Source: Synergistales bacterium (lineage in GTDB: Bacteria > Synergistota > Synergistia > Synergistales > Aminobacteriaceae). Taken from it: a DNA stretch of 64,000 bases. Positions 20,440-30,675 of this stretch are shown here, piece by piece (the first letter of the stretch is position 1; every line of letters starts with the position of its first letter). The DNA lies in contig BNVH01000003.1 of the NCBI GenBank assembly GCA_025997955.1, positions 1 to 64,000 of the forward strand. Direction: 5' to 3'. The notes beneath the pieces were generated by a model. That model did not search any database and was not told where the DNA came from. It was given only the letters and a program-made list of their open reading frames with translations. A program made the position numbers and the translations under genes.

Positions 20440-22404
20440 CTATCTCTTCCACAACACGGGCGCGAATTCACGTCCGCCGCCCCTGTAAAACTTTCCGAAA
20501 AACTCGTAATACTCGAGCCTGAGCGTCTGAATAAACACGATCATGCCCTCAAGCCCTATCACGATAAGTTGTCCTATGATCATAACTATGGCGTGATATA
20601 TCTTCCCACCAGGGGCGTTTTCCACCATCTCGGACAGCATGAAGACAGCGCCGCAAAGCCCGGCGTGATTCAGGGCGAACGCCGCGAGGCGCACAAAAGA
20701 AGCTGTGTTGCTCAGGAAGTTCAGCATAGCGTGGAAGACCGAAAAAACGTGAACCACCCCGCCGTCATCCACTTTTTCACCGTGAAACAACAGCTTCGAT
20801 ATGCCGTTGCCGAAAATCATTATAACGAAAAGAGTCGCCATAATACCCGTGAAAAGATTTGAATCTATGGCATCAGCCGGGTTGCCGCCCATCAGGACGG
20901 CGGTCTGTCCGACGGCTAACCAGTAAAATACCAAGCCTATCAACCCCTCGGGGCTGAAGAAAGCCTCCCCCCATTCTTCTTTGCGCGCGGAGTTTTCTAT
21001 CTTGAAGCAAAGCCCAAGAGACAGGAAAGCCACGCCAACGCCTATAGAAACCGGCAAGATGGAGTCCACTTCGCTCATAGGGGAAAGCCAGAGTGGGGTG
21101 ATTATCTCCTCGTTTCCGAAAACTGAGCCGTAAAGTACCCCAAACAACATGGCCGCCACCCCTGCGGTCTTCATGACTGAGGCTATGGCGCATCCCATAA
21201 GTCCCTTTTTCTCCAAGATAATAGTACCGATTATGAGAGCTAATCCATGCCCGACGTCACCGAACATAAACCCAAAGAAAAAACAAAAGCTCAAAGCCAC
21301 GACAAGCGTAGGGTCGAGTTCTCCGTAAGAGGGCAGACTGTAGAGGCGAACTATCTCCTGAAAACGCCTGATAAACGGCAGGTTATGAAGGAGCGTCGGA
21401 ATTTCTCGCCTTTCTTTTTGAAGAGCTTTGTCCTCTTCTGTTATTATAAGAATTTTGGACATTTTTGAAGCGATTAGCTCTTTCATAGCGAGGCAGTCTT
21501 CTCGCGGCATCCAACCGGACAAAAGGTATACGTCGCCCATCTCGGCATGAAAGCAACAAAGCGATTCCACGCGCTGTTTCGTGTAGATGGCGGCGTAGAG
21601 CTTTTCAAGCTCCATGTGGTTGTCGGACACGTACCGCGCCGCCATTTTCATGTGCAGTTCTATCTCAGATTCGACAGTCTCGAGATGATAGCGCGCAGCG
21701 TCGATATTCTCGTACTTTGCGTATTCCGCTTCTTCAAATTGGACAATACGCATATGCACGGACGAAAAAATCTTTTGTATATCCTCGCGGTAGTCGTGCC
21801 CATAAAGTACCACCGCCATGACGTTATCGTCATTCGCCTTGATGTTTTTTTCTTTGCTCTGTTCGTACTCGCTGTTCTTTATCTGTATAGGCAAAAAAGG
21901 CGCGGCTTGGCTGGTCTCGCACAAGCGCCGCCAGTTGTCCTCCGTCAGTGTGCCGGCCGTCACCGCAACGTAGGGTGTTTTTGAAAGCCCCGAGAATTTG
22001 TAGCCGACTTCGTTCAGAGCGAGTATAAACGCCAAACGGACGCGGCATTTTTCGCGTTCATCACGAAGCTCAGCCAATTTCGTCCGCCATTCGTCCATAA
22101 CACGAATAACTACGCCGACCCGCTCCGCCATATCGTCAAAATGCAAGAGAGGAAGTCGCTCGACTATTTTTGGGTTTGGCGCCGGAAAATTCGCTCTTTG
22201 CCAAAGCTCGTCCAATTTCTCTATAAGAACGTCGTATCGGTTCCCCTTAAAGGTCTCAAAACGCTGATTTAGGGGGTGATGTTCCAACATAACGTCTGAC
22301 TTCATCGGCTCGAAATTTTCATTTCTCAGACACACCAGAGCTATTTCCTCTATTTCGCTCCTCGGACCAAGGAAAGATACGCCGCTCATGCCCACAACGG
22401 CCAT
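20440..22404 (-). CDS. atpI: V-type ATP synthase subunit I
   Basis: 654 residues. The N-terminal half is cytoplasmic with coiled-coil stretches (about 60-310). The C-terminal half has seven or eight membrane helices starting near residue 350. The essential arginine of the ion channel is in SFVRLAAFALNHAGL (about 590). It forms the half-channels next to the K ring. It begins 2 nt after the C stop. Confidence 0.96.
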   Translation of the reverse strand: MAVVGMSGVSFLGPRSEIEEIALVCLRNENFEPMKSDVMLEHHPLNQRFETFKGNRYDVLIEKLDELWQRANFPAPNPKIVERLPLLHFDDMAERVGVVIRVMDEWRTKLAELRDEREKCRVRLAFILALNEVGYKFSGLSKTPYVAVTAGTLTEDNWRRLCETSQAAPFLPIQIKNSEYEQSKEKNIKANDDNVMAVVLYGHDYREDIQKIFSSVHMRIVQFEEAEYAKYENIDAARYHLETVESEIELHMKMAARYVSDNHMELEKLYAAIYTKQRVESLCCFHAEMGDVYLLSGWMPREDCLAMKELIASKMSKILIITEEDKALQKERREIPTLLHNLPFIRRFQEIVRLYSLPSYGELDPTLVVALSFCFFFGFMFGDVGHGLALIIGTIILEKKGLMGCAIASVMKTAGVAAMLFGVLYGSVFGNEEIITPLWLSPMSEVDSILPVSIGVGVAFLSLGLCFKIENSARKEEWGEAFFSPEGLIGLVFYWLAVGQTAVLMGGNPADAIDSNLFTGIMATLFVIMIFGNGISKLLFHGEKVDDGGVVHVFSVFHAMLNFLSNTASFVRLAAFALNHAGLCGAVFMLSEMVENAPGGKIYHAIVMIIGQLIVIGLEGMIVFIQTLRLEYYEFFGKFYRGGGREFAPVLWKR

Positions 22405-22406
22405 TT

Positions 22407-23546
22407 TTAGCTCATCTCCTTTCCTAAAGATCCGAAAGTTCGTATCAAGAACATAGCTGTTTCATCTTTGTCAAAACCATAGCGCACCGACTCCATTATG
22501 GCAGTTATATCTCTTATCTCGAATTCCTTCAGCGTCAGGTAAGCCAAAACATTCTGAAATCCCTGAGTTCCTGATAGAAACACGCGCTCCGCGGCTGATA
22601 AAAGCATTTTAGAAACGCGGCTTTCCAATCTCATCTCACGAAGAGCGACATTTTTATTGTCGTCATCATTGAACTCAAAGATTTTGGAGTAAACATTGTT
22701 GGCCAAGACGCTTGCCATGGCGTCAGGTTCAGCGAACGCAAACCTTGTCAATGTGTCAAAATCGGCGTGATAGCGAGCCCTTAAAATTAGCGTCAGCGCC
22801 TCCTCGGGCGACATGCCGAAAAAACGCCTCGCGCGGTATATCCAATAAAGGTTTGTGAGGTCTACTCTGACGCCTATCAGCATACGCATCAAGCGCCCCT
22901 CCTGTCCGAGCGCGTCCTTCGCGGCCTCGTATAAAGAGTCGAGGTGAAAACGGTCTATGGTCGTCACGAAATCGAATATGGTTTTCTGAAACTCGGCTCT
23001 GTCAAAGTTCATATCGTCAGAGCTCAGGTTTTCGTAGGCGGCGGGTAAAGCCACCGAAAGAGCCGAACGCAGAGATTCTTTTTTTATCGACTCTATAACT
23101 TCCCTTAAAGAATTAGCGGATAAAAGTTTGTCTTGGTCGACAAGGGTCAGTTTAAGCTCCGACACAAGTTCAAGCGTACTGTCCGCGGACGCGCGCTCAG
23201 ACCGTCCGCCTACGAGAGAGCGGATGAAATTTTTGATAAGTTCTATATCGAAACTCTCAAGCCAAAGGTCGAGAAGTTTTCGGTTCCGCATATCGACATA
23301 CGGCCGAAAGATCAACCCCTCCGCTAAAATCGAAACATCCAATAAAAACTCTAATTCTCCGCGCCTGATGTTGTCGGCGGACAGTCGTCCTAAGAAAACA
23401 TCAAAAGACCTACCGCGTAACCTATCAACTATCTCAGGCACAGTACGCTGATCAAGAAGCGCCGCCATCTCTTCGGAAGAAAGAAGAGTTCCCCGACGCG
23501 TCTTGGCTTTGGTCGAGGCAGCTATTCCGCCGCCGATAGACGCCAT
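22407..23546 (-). CDS. atpC: V-type ATP synthase subunit C (AC39/d type)
   Basis: 379 residues, mostly helical. By position and length this is the AC39-type socket that links the central stalk to the K ring. The pattern DLTNLYWIYRARRFFGMSPEE (in parts) and EIRDITAIMESVRYG near the end are typical. It starts immediately after the G-type gene stop (TAA-ATG). Confidence 0.9.
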   Translation of the reverse strand: MASIGGGIAASTKAKTRRGTLLSSEEMAALLDQRTVPEIVDRLRGRSFDVFLGRLSADNIRRGELEFLLDVSILAEGLIFRPYVDMRNRKLLDLWLESFDIELIKNFIRSLVGGRSERASADSTLELVSELKLTLVDQDKLLSANSLREVIESIKKESLRSALSVALPAAYENLSSDDMNFDRAEFQKTIFDFVTTIDRFHLDSLYEAAKDALGQEGRLMRMLIGVRVDLTNLYWIYRARRFFGMSPEEALTLILRARYHADFDTLTRFAFAEPDAMASVLANNVYSKIFEFNDDDNKNVALREMRLESRVSKMLLSAAERVFLSGTQGFQNVLAYLTLKEFEIRDITAIMESVRYGFDKDETAMFLIRTFGSLGKEMS

Positions 23547-23888
23547 TTAAGCGCCTCCGCTGCCGGCCGTGTACCGAACGGCCAAACCATCAGCAAAACG
23601 CGTTATCAGGTTAGGCTCTCTCTTCTCAAACTGCTCGAGCATTCGGGACAATGACACGTCGGCCAAGGCCGCTATACGTTGACATTCTTTTTCGGCCGCT
23701 ATCCGAGCGTCTTCTATTTGGCTCGCCGCTAATCTGCGCGCTTCGTTCAAAGAAGCGTCTTCAGTGCGCGCGAATTCGTCATGGGTTTTTTGAATAATGG
23801 CTTTAGCTTCCCGTTCCGCCAACGTCTTGGCCTCTACTGCCTCATCCTCGGCCTTCAGGAGAACCTCAAGAGCCTCTGATAATTTCAT
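23547..23888 (-). CDS. V-type ATP synthase G/H-type stalk subunit
   Basis: 113 residues, nearly all charged helix rich in Ala, Glu, Lys and Arg, with heptad spacing over about 1-85. Such proteins form the peripheral stalk with subunit E. Sequence identity in this family is low, so the call rests on composition, length and place between D and C. Family names vary (G, H, AhaH, NtpF). Confidence 0.8.
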   Translation of the reverse strand: MKLSEALEVLLKAEDEAVEAKTLAEREAKAIIQKTHDEFARTEDASLNEARRLAASQIEDARIAAEKECQRIAALADVSLSRMLEQFEKREPNLITRFADGLAVRYTAGSGGA

Positions 23889-23904
23889 GTTTCTTCCTCC
23901 ATAA

Positions 23905-24528
23905 TCAATGACTCGGACTCGAAAGTTTTATACGCGTCAAATCTTCGCGCTCATTTTCGTCAAGCGCGGAGGCTATGAGTTTTATCTGACTCTCGCTGCG
24001 CGGTATGAAAACTTTCTCTAAAGCGTTCACGCGCCTCAGAGTCTTTCGTATCTGAACAGCTAACCGATAGACGGTTGTCTCGACCTCAGACAGGCGGGCT
24101 ATCAAGGCTACGACTTTGCGAGCGTCGACGTAGGCGTTATCCAAAACAGAAGACACACCCGTAGCTGCCCCGCCCATGGCGTAGACTGGCGCTAAATTGG
24201 GCTCTAATTTATCCACTTCGGGGATGTCAATTCCCATAATAGAGCGCAGACGCACGACGAAACGGTCTTCCTCCGGCACCACAAAGGCTATTTTCTCCAC
24301 GTTCTCTATTCCCATGGAGATATTGGCCATTTGAAGGCTAAAATAAGCGTCGCCAAAAACACGGTGCATACTCTCCTGCACCTCACGGACTTCTTTCATG
24401 CGTCCCATAAGCTCCTGCATGAGGATTTTGCGCTTTTGCTCAAGAAGGTCATGCCCCCGCCGCGCTAACTTCAGGGCGGACTGGATACGTGTCATATTAC
24501 TTCGCGTCGCCGTAATTTTGTTGGCCAT
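23905..24528 (-). CDS. atpD: V-type ATP synthase subunit D
   Basis: 207 residues. The N-terminal part is typical (TATRSNMTRIQSALKLARRG, then HDLLEQKRKILMQEL). Long N- and C-terminal helices make the central rotor shaft. D is first in this operon, while in Thermus and many others it follows B at the end. Confidence 0.96.
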   Translation of the reverse strand: MANKITATRSNMTRIQSALKLARRGHDLLEQKRKILMQELMGRMKEVREVQESMHRVFGDAYFSLQMANISMGIENVEKIAFVVPEEDRFVVRLRSIMGIDIPEVDKLEPNLAPVYAMGGAATGVSSVLDNAYVDARKVVALIARLSEVETTVYRLAVQIRKTLRRVNALEKVFIPRSESQIKLIASALDENEREDLTRIKLSSPSH

Positions 24529-24616
24529 TCTCTATAATCACCTCTATTCATACGGCAAGTTAGTTGAATCTTATATATTTGCTAACATAATTTTAATTTT
24601 TCAAAACTTCCGCGCA

Positions 24617-24645
24617 ATTATAGCTCACTCTATCCCGAACTACAA
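24617..24645 (-). promoter_or_regulatory. promoter of the V-ATPase operon
   Basis: On the minus strand TTGTAG (24645-24640), 17-nt spacer, TATAAT (24622-24617). The -35 hexamer includes the stop codon of the upstream phosphorylase gene. It is 89 nt before the subunit D start. Confidence 0.72.
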
Positions 24646-25485
24646 GCCCGGATACCAATATTTTTTGTTCTTGGCCACCCTTCGCTCGTCCATATCGGCC
24701 AAAATTCTGATTGACTCGTTTGCCGCGCCGACGCTTCGGTCTATGCCCTCATATTTAAATTCATTCTTACGTCTGTGAGCAACGACGGACAGGACGGCCC
24801 CTGCCCTGAAGCCATATATCCCGGCCAGCGTGAACACCGTGGCGGCCTCCATCTCAAAGTCAAGTACGCCGGCTCGCTCTAAGTCATCTATCTTATTATC
24901 GTGCATGGATTGCCCGTACCCCCCAAGCCCCGGACGAGCCTGTCCGCAGTAAAACGACGCTGTGGAGCAGCTGACTCCGACGTGATACGCGACGCCCAAA
25001 CGCTCACAAGCCGCGACAAGCGCGGCGGTCACTTCGTAGTGAGCCATCGCGGGGTAGGATATATCGACGTAGTCCGGACTGGTTCCATCCTGGCGCATAG
25101 CTCCTGAGCAGATTATGAGGTCTCCGCACTCGACAGAGGCGCTGAACGCGCCGCATGTGCCCACGCGGATAAAAGTGTCCGCGCCGAGCGCGCCGAGCTC
25201 CTCCATCGCTATCGACGTGGAGCCTCCGCCCATGCCAGTAGAACAGCAGGTTACGGGAATCGGTTGTCCGTTTTGGTTCAGCGGGGGGAGATAGCCGCTA
25301 TGCGTTCGGTGTTCGCGGTTACTCGATATGAAACGCGCGTCCCTCCATTCCCGCGCTATCATGTCCGCGCGGGCCGGGTCGCCTGGGAGCAGAACATAAC
25401 GATTCACGTCGCCTTTTTTGCAACGTATATGATACTGTAAATTATCATCCATTGTCGGCCTATTGGCGTTGGATTCCCATGTCAT
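24640..25485 (-). CDS. uridine/purine nucleoside phosphorylase
   Basis: 281 residues from the ATG at 25485, with GGAGG 8 nt upstream; ten codons of upstream open frame lack a site. The NP-I fold signature is present: VLLPGDPARADMIA (phosphate site), STGMGGGSTSIAMEELGALG, and near the end VLDFEMEAATVFTLAGIYG. The last motif is closest to uridine phosphorylases. It splits a nucleoside with phosphate into base and (deoxy)ribose 1-phosphate. Purine or pyrimidine preference is not certain. Confidence 0.88.
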   Translation of the reverse strand: MTWESNANRPTMDDNLQYHIRCKKGDVNRYVLLPGDPARADMIAREWRDARFISSNREHRTHSGYLPPLNQNGQPIPVTCCSTGMGGGSTSIAMEELGALGADTFIRVGTCGAFSASVECGDLIICSGAMRQDGTSPDYVDISYPAMAHYEVTAALVAACERLGVAYHVGVSCSTASFYCGQARPGLGGYGQSMHDNKIDDLERAGVLDFEMEAATVFTLAGIYGFRAGAVLSVVAHRRKNEFKYEGIDRSVGAANESIRILADMDERRVAKNKKYWYPGL

Positions 25486-25513
25486 TTTATCGCCTCCGAG
25501 GGAGTAATAACGC

Positions 25514-25541
25514 AAGGGACGCGAACAGCTTCGCGTCCCTT
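25514..25541. terminator. terminator after the second chemotaxis receptor gene
   Basis: AAGGGACGCGAA (25514-25525), loop CAGC, TTCGCGTCCCTT (25530-25541): a perfect 12-bp stem. The minus-strand tail GCGTTATTACT is only partly T-rich. Confidence 0.7.
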
Positions 25542-25564
25542 GGTTGTCAGTTATATTTCGCGTG

Positions 25565-27715
25565 TTACTTATTTGGTCTCGCTAGCTCTTTCCTTTGGCT
25601 CTTGTTCTCCTTGGTCTCGGCCGGGCGCAACTTGAAGCGCGACAGCACGTGCGACAGCTTGTCTGAATAGAGCGTGATGGCTTCGGCTTGCCCAGCGACA
25701 CTCTGAGCGGACTGAGCCGTAGTGTCCACGGCTCCTCTTATGCTGGAGACCGTCTCGACCATCTCCATAGTGGACTTTGTGGCATTGTCTATGCCGGTGG
25801 CGATTTCGCGGCTGGAAGCGGCTTGTTCTTCGGCTACGGCTGCTATGTTCTGTATGGAGTCGTTGGCTTTGTTTATCTCGCCTATCGCTCCGTTGAGCTC
25901 TTTTTGAGCCTGATCGGCCTGAATTAAGGTTTCTGTGAGGACCTTGCTCGCCTCGACAGTCGCTTCGATGCTGCCCTGAGCGCCGTCTTGAAGCTCAGCT
26001 ATAATGCCATTTACGTTCTGAGCCGCCTTTGCGGACTCCTCCGCGAGCTTTCTGACTTCCTCAGCCACAACCGCGAAGCCTCGTCCTACCTCTCCGGCCC
26101 TTGCGGCCTCTATTGCGGCGTTCAGAGCTAAGAGGTTTGTCTGGTCGGCTATACCAGTTATGACCGACACAAAACCGCTGACGTTATGCACGGAGTCCAC
26201 GAGCTTCCTTATCTTTGCCTCGCTCTCCTTGGAGTTGGTCTCCACATCGCGCATACCCTTTGTCGTGTTGTTGACCATATCCGCGGCTTTGTTTGCGCCG
26301 TCAGTCGTCTGAGATATAAAAGCCGCGCTGTCCGTGGCCGACTGAGCCACCGTGTCGGCGCCTGCGCTCATTTCCTCCACTCCGGCGTTGCACTCTTCAA
26401 GCGCTGCTCCGTTGGACGCGCTTAATGTCGATACCTGTTCTATGGACGCCTTGATTTCCTCCATAGACGCGTTGGCCTCCTCCGATATGCCGGACAGCGT
26501 CTGAGCGCCTTCGACAAGGCTGTCGGCTACCTCGACAACCTCGCGCATACTGCTTTCCTGAGCCAAGATCATATCGTGTATCGCGTCCGAGAGTTTGGCG
26601 AGTTCGTCATTGCCTTCATATTTGAAGTCGGCGCGTTCTATTGTGAGGTCGCCGTCACCAGCGCGGGCCGCCAGCTCCACGATGATACTGAGCGGCTTGG
26701 CTATGCTGCGGGAGATAAATACGGCTATAATGAGACCCAGTATTATAGATATGCCAGCGGTTGTGAGAAGAACATTGATAGAGCCTTTGAGCTCCTTGAC
26801 GCTTTCCGCGCTGATTTCCTTCGAGCGGTTGAAGCCCCTATTGGAGGCTTCTGTGGTGCCTGCGTCTATGGCGTCTCGCAGCTTGTAGCGCTCAGAGGTT
26901 ATCTCGCTCAACTGGCCGAGGTAGTCCGCAAAGCTATTGATGTTTGCCTCATAATCCCTGACGATCTTCAGTGTGCGCTCATTGCGCGCTTTTTGTTCCG
27001 GGGTTTTGCTCACGTCCAACATCTTCTGGAAACCCTCTTCTATGCTATTCAAACGCTTGGCAGTGTCTCGCATGGCTACGGCGTCGCCGTCGGCTATGGC
27101 CGTTCGGAACGCTAAGCGAATGTTCAGCGCGGTCTCGTCTATTTTCGTGACGTTGTACAGCAGATCCGCAAGATAAGTCAACCTCTCATTGTCGGCGTTT
27201 CCTATGCTTGTTCTCAGGATATTATATACATCCTCGACATTCGTCTCGATTTCGGTGAGCATATCGGCGCCCAACTTGGATATGACTGCTAGTTGGTCCT
27301 TCTTCTTTTTAATTGTCTCTATGGTTTTGTTCATTGAGTCGCGGTATTGCTTTGAGAGGGGCGATATCGTCTCCATAATATACGCGGAGGAGTGCAAATC
27401 GGGGTATTTTTTATGAAGCTCTGAGACGACCGCTATAGCACTTTCCGATTTGGCGAAACTGTCGAGAGCGAGCTTGATGGCCTCATCGCTTTCAAAATTC
27501 TGCACGTCTTTCATGGCCATAAAAACCTCGTAAATATCACGCTCGTAATCAATGGCCGTAATCACCGACGGCACGACCATTTCACTTAGAAAAATATTGT
27601 TCTTGTTCGTGTTTTCGGAGTCATACCAAGTCAAACCAACCGCTATGACAAACACAAAAAGCAACAGTCCAAATCCTAAAAGCAACTTGGACGTGATACG
27701 AATGTTTCTCCACAT
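25565..27715 (-). CDS. methyl-accepting chemotaxis protein
   Basis: 716 residues from the ATG at 27715, which has GGAG 9 nt upstream; a second ATG three codons earlier overlaps that spacing. Membrane helices lie near 11-30 and 310-330. The 280-residue segment between them is helical and probably periplasmic (four-helix-bundle type, double length). A HAMP domain follows ([17 protein letters not shown]). The signalling domain has [14 protein letters not shown], then [17 protein letters not shown]. Its ligand is unknown. Its promoter shares a 19-nt box with that of the glycine-betaine binding protein gene. Confidence 0.95.
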   Translation of the reverse strand: MWRNIRITSKLLLGFGLLLFVFVIAVGLTWYDSENTNKNNIFLSEMVVPSVITAIDYERDIYEVFMAMKDVQNFESDEAIKLALDSFAKSESAIAVVSELHKKYPDLHSSAYIMETISPLSKQYRDSMNKTIETIKKKKDQLAVISKLGADMLTEIETNVEDVYNILRTSIGNADNERLTYLADLLYNVTKIDETALNIRLAFRTAIADGDAVAMRDTAKRLNSIEEGFQKMLDVSKTPEQKARNERTLKIVRDYEANINSFADYLGQLSEITSERYKLRDAIDAGTTEASNRGFNRSKEISAESVKELKGSINVLLTTAGISIILGLIIAVFISRSIAKPLSIIVELAARAGDGDLTIERADFKYEGNDELAKLSDAIHDMILAQESSMREVVEVADSLVEGAQTLSGISEEANASMEEIKASIEQVSTLSASNGAALEECNAGVEEMSAGADTVAQSATDSAAFISQTTDGANKAADMVNNTTKGMRDVETNSKESEAKIRKLVDSVHNVSGFVSVITGIADQTNLLALNAAIEAARAGEVGRGFAVVAEEVRKLAEESAKAAQNVNGIIAELQDGAQGSIEATVEASKVLTETLIQADQAQKELNGAIGEINKANDSIQNIAAVAEEQAASSREIATGIDNATKSTMEMVETVSSIRGAVDTTAQSAQSVAGQAEAITLYSDKLSHVLSRFKLRPAETKENKSQRKELARPNK

Positions 27716-27739
27716 CACAAACATCTCCAGTCTTCTAAA

Positions 27740-27790
27740 TAAATTAGCGTTATAGAATTGGAAACATTATATACTCAAACTTCGCACAAG
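27740..27790 (-). promoter_or_regulatory. promoter region of the receptor gene with a box shared with proX
   Basis: On the minus strand the box TTGTGCGAAGTTTGAGTAT starts at 27790 and runs straight into TATAAT. A second pair, TTGAGT, 18 nt, TATAAC, is also possible. Seventeen of 19 box bases recur upstream of proX. Confidence 0.5.
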
Positions 27791-27797
27791 TAAATTA

Positions 27798-28532
27798 TTA
27801 GAACTTACAATAGACTCCAAGGGTTCCGTCATCGGTTTTCACCGTCACGTTCTCGTCACTCGCAACGTTGCTTATCGCGCAGGGCTTTCCTTGCGTGAGG
27901 CGCGCGTCGCTCAGGCTCCATTTAGCGCCGACGAGCGTAACGCCGCCGCATATGGGCGAAAGCGGCAAGAGCGAAATGGCGAGGGGTTTTGACTGAAAGG
28001 AAAGCGTTAGGCGCTCGCCGGCTCTAACTGGGATTAAAAACTCCGACTCGTCCGCCAACGCGATTATGTTCGCGCCCCAATCGTCGCCGAGGAGGATAGA
28101 AAAAACATTTGAAAACGCGTGGTCGAAGCGCCCGCCCCAGCAGCCGGTAACCAAGATGCGCGCGCTCTTATCGGCGCACTTGCTCAGGGCGAGCTGAAAA
28201 TCCGTGAGGTCTTTGTCCGAGCTGTAGGAGTCTATATCAATGCCGAGCGAGTCCAACCATTGCTTGCCGGGTTCGCTTATGCTGTCGAAGTCGCCCAAAG
28301 CGCGCTCAGGTCTAACGCCGGCGCTGCGACAAGCCTCGGCGCCTTTGTCTATCGCCCAGACGGAATGTCCGCGCGCGACTTGTCTAAGCCAAGCCGAGTC
28401 GGGCGCTTTTCCTCCCAGGACAAGAACGCGAGTTATCGTAACGAACGAGTCAAAGCGCGCGGCCAACTGAGGGAAAACCAATTGAGACCGCGATTTATCC
28501 TGCCGGTCAGTGTTTTTATCTATTGTAATCAC
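27798..28532 (-). CDS. thiN: thiamine pyrophosphokinase
   Basis: Up to 244 residues; the conserved part starts at RVLVLGGKAPDSAWL (about residue 35). The family motifs are VWAIDKGAEACRSAGVRP, LGDFDSIS, SSDKDLTDFQLAL (metal and thiamine site) and GCWGGRFDHAFSN. It converts thiamine to thiamine diphosphate with ATP. The start is uncertain: a GTG at 28532 with a poor ribosome site gives an N-terminus about 30 residues longer than usual. No TPP riboswitch is visible. Confidence 0.88.
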   Translation of the reverse strand: MITIDKNTDRQDKSRSQLVFPQLAARFDSFVTITRVLVLGGKAPDSAWLRQVARGHSVWAIDKGAEACRSAGVRPERALGDFDSISEPGKQWLDSLGIDIDSYSSDKDLTDFQLALSKCADKSARILVTGCWGGRFDHAFSNVFSILLGDDWGANIIALADESEFLIPVRAGERLTLSFQSKPLAISLLPLSPICGGVTLVGAKWSLSDARLTQGKPCAISNVASDENVTVKTDDGTLGVYCKF

Positions 28533-28570
28533 CGTATTCTTTAGTTGAAGTTTCGCTTTTTACAGTTCGC

Positions 28571-29788
28571 TTACGACAGATTGGAAAGAATGGCGGCTCG
28601 GCTGACTATACCGGACAGACGCCCTCGGTCGTCCACAACGGCCAAGGGGAAGGGCGTATCGGACGCGACGCTTATAATGTCGCCTATCATGACGTCCTGT
28701 TCCACCGTCGGAACGCCGCGCATGATAACGGACAGCACGGAGGGTAGTTTGTCATGTCTGGCTTGCAGCGCGCCGTTAAGCGTCACAACGCCGATAAACT
28801 CCATCGCGCGTCCGATGACGTAGGCCGTCGAGACGTTGTTCTCGTTCATTTCCCGAATAGCGGTATGGGGATCGGCGTGGTCGTGAATCAAGCAGGACGG
28901 CGTGATCATTATGTGCTTGACGCTCAGTATCTTCGTCCTGTCCATGCCGTACAAAAATTCTTTTATGTAATCGTTGGCCGGGGAAAGCGCCAAATTCTCA
29001 GGCGTACCCAACTGCTCTATTCGCCCGTCGCGCATGATGCCCACCGTGTCGCCTATCTTGAAGGCCTCGTTAATGTCGTGCGTAATAAACACGATGGTCT
29101 TCTCTAACTTTTTCTGTATCGAAAGCAGTTCAAACTGCATATCACGCCGAGACAAGGGGTCAAGGGCCGAAAACGGCTCGTCCATCAGCAACAGGTCGGG
29201 GTCGTTGCAGAGCGCGCGGGCTATGCCTACGCGCTGCTTCATGCCTCCGGAGAGATCGCCTGTCGACTTGCGCTCCCAACCATTTAGGCCGACAAGCTCT
29301 ATCATCTCCATAGCCTTGCGCTCGCGTTCGATTTTATCGACGCCTCGAACTTCCAAGCCATAAGTGACGTTGCCTAAAACATCCCTATGGCTCATAAGTC
29401 CAAAACCCTGAAACACCATAGATATTTTGGAGCGCCTCAAATCATGCAGCTCGTGTCTGTTCATCTTGGTGACATCGCTGCCCTCGAACAAAATCTTGCC
29501 CGATGTCGGACACTGGAGCATGTTGATACAGCGAACGACGGTCGACTTTCCGCTGCCAGAGGGTCCTATCAGAGTAAATATTTTCCCTTTCTCTACGTCA
29601 AACGACACATCGTCAATGGCCACAGTGACGCCTGTTTCCTGAAGGATTTCGCTCTTCCCCGAGCCTTCTTGCAACATTTTTCGCGCCGCCAAGCGGTTGA
29701 TTCCGTAAAACTTGCAAAGATGCCGCACACTCAAAATTATTTCGGGCGAAGTTACCTCGGATTCATTGACGACCGATTCTTGATTCAT
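28571..29788 (-). CDS. proV: glycine betaine/proline ABC transporter ATPase with CBS domains
   Basis: 405 residues. ATPase domain (about 15-275): Walker A GPSGSGKST, signature DLSGGMKQRVGIARAL, Walker B LLLMDEPFSALDP, H-loop VFITHDINEAF. Two CBS units follow (about 285-405), as in OpuAA/ProV, where they sense ionic strength or cyclic-di-AMP. It overlaps the permease gene by 4 nt and is last in the proX-proW-proV operon. Confidence 0.95.
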   Translation of the reverse strand: MNQESVVNESEVTSPEIILSVRHLCKFYGINRLAARKMLQEGSGKSEILQETGVTVAIDDVSFDVEKGKIFTLIGPSGSGKSTVVRCINMLQCPTSGKILFEGSDVTKMNRHELHDLRRSKISMVFQGFGLMSHRDVLGNVTYGLEVRGVDKIERERKAMEMIELVGLNGWERKSTGDLSGGMKQRVGIARALCNDPDLLLMDEPFSALDPLSRRDMQFELLSIQKKLEKTIVFITHDINEAFKIGDTVGIMRDGRIEQLGTPENLALSPANDYIKEFLYGMDRTKILSVKHIMITPSCLIHDHADPHTAIREMNENNVSTAYVIGRAMEFIGVVTLNGALQARHDKLPSVLSVIMRGVPTVEQDVMIGDIISVASDTPFPLAVVDDRGRLSGIVSRAAILSNLS

Positions 29789-30654
29789 CGGTCTTCCCCC
29801 TTGTTTTTCCTGAGAGACCCCTGAGTCAGGCGGTCTAGGATAATGGCGATGAAGACAATGGAGACGCCGGGCATCAGGGCGCGTCCCATCTCGGTGCGGT
29901 TGGTGGCCACCAATATTTCCATGCCGAGGCCGTTAGCGCCTATCAGGGCGCATGTAACTACCATCCCCATCGCCATCATTATGGTCTGATTGACGCCGGC
30001 CATTATGGTGGGCAGGGCCTGCGGCACCTGGACGTTAAACAGAAGCTGAAGCCGCGTAGAGCCGAAAGCAATTCCGGCCTCCACAACTTCTTTATCCACA
30101 TGTCTGATTCCGTGGCTTGTCATGCGAACCATCGGCACTACCGCGTAAATAAGCGTAGCCATCACCGCCGGGGTCTTGCCAACGCTGAAAAGCATCGCGC
30201 CCGGAATCAAATAGACAAAGGACGGGATAGTCTGCATGAAGTCCATAACGGGTCTCATAATTGCCTCGAGGCGGCGGTTTGCGGCGACGAGAACGCCCAA
30301 CGGAAAGCCGAGCGCCAGCGCCAGCGTGACGGAGACCATAATAATGGAAAGCGTCTCGATCATCATCTTCCACAGTCCGAAGCTCCCCACTAAGAAAAGC
30401 ATAACTCCGTAGAGAAGCCCAGTTTTCCATTTTTGGCTCGCTTTATAACCGGCGTAGACAACCAAAAGGATGAACACCCACCAGGGAATAACCGTCAACA
30501 AGTTTTCGATTCCGTTCAACATCCAGATTGTGACGCTCTTGATTGCATTTAGGGTACCCCGATTATCTCGGCTGAACTGCCGTATAGCATCGTCGATAGC
30601 GCTACCGGGGTGAATGACAAACCGTTCGGGGAATTTCAAAATCCAAGTGTTCAT
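29785..30654 (-). CDS. proW: glycine betaine/proline ABC transporter permease
   Basis: About 289 residues from the ATG at 30654 (a GTG two codons earlier is possible). Six or seven membrane helices, with the permease motif around GIRHVDKEVVEAGIAFGSTR (EAA loop) that contacts ProV. A soluble N-terminal 45 residues precedes the first helix, as in ProW. Forms the channel for osmolyte uptake. Confidence 0.93.
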   Translation of the reverse strand: MNTWILKFPERFVIHPGSAIDDAIRQFSRDNRGTLNAIKSVTIWMLNGIENLLTVIPWWVFILLVVYAGYKASQKWKTGLLYGVMLFLVGSFGLWKMMIETLSIIMVSVTLALALGFPLGVLVAANRRLEAIMRPVMDFMQTIPSFVYLIPGAMLFSVGKTPAVMATLIYAVVPMVRMTSHGIRHVDKEVVEAGIAFGSTRLQLLFNVQVPQALPTIMAGVNQTIMMAMGMVVTCALIGANGLGMEILVATNRTEMGRALMPGVSIVFIAIILDRLTQGSLRKNKGEDR

Positions 30655-30675
30655 AACCACACACCCATAAGCAAC

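Noticed and set aside
20080..20862. 260-codon open frame on the plus strand
   Set aside because: Antisense shadow across K and I of the V-ATPase operon.
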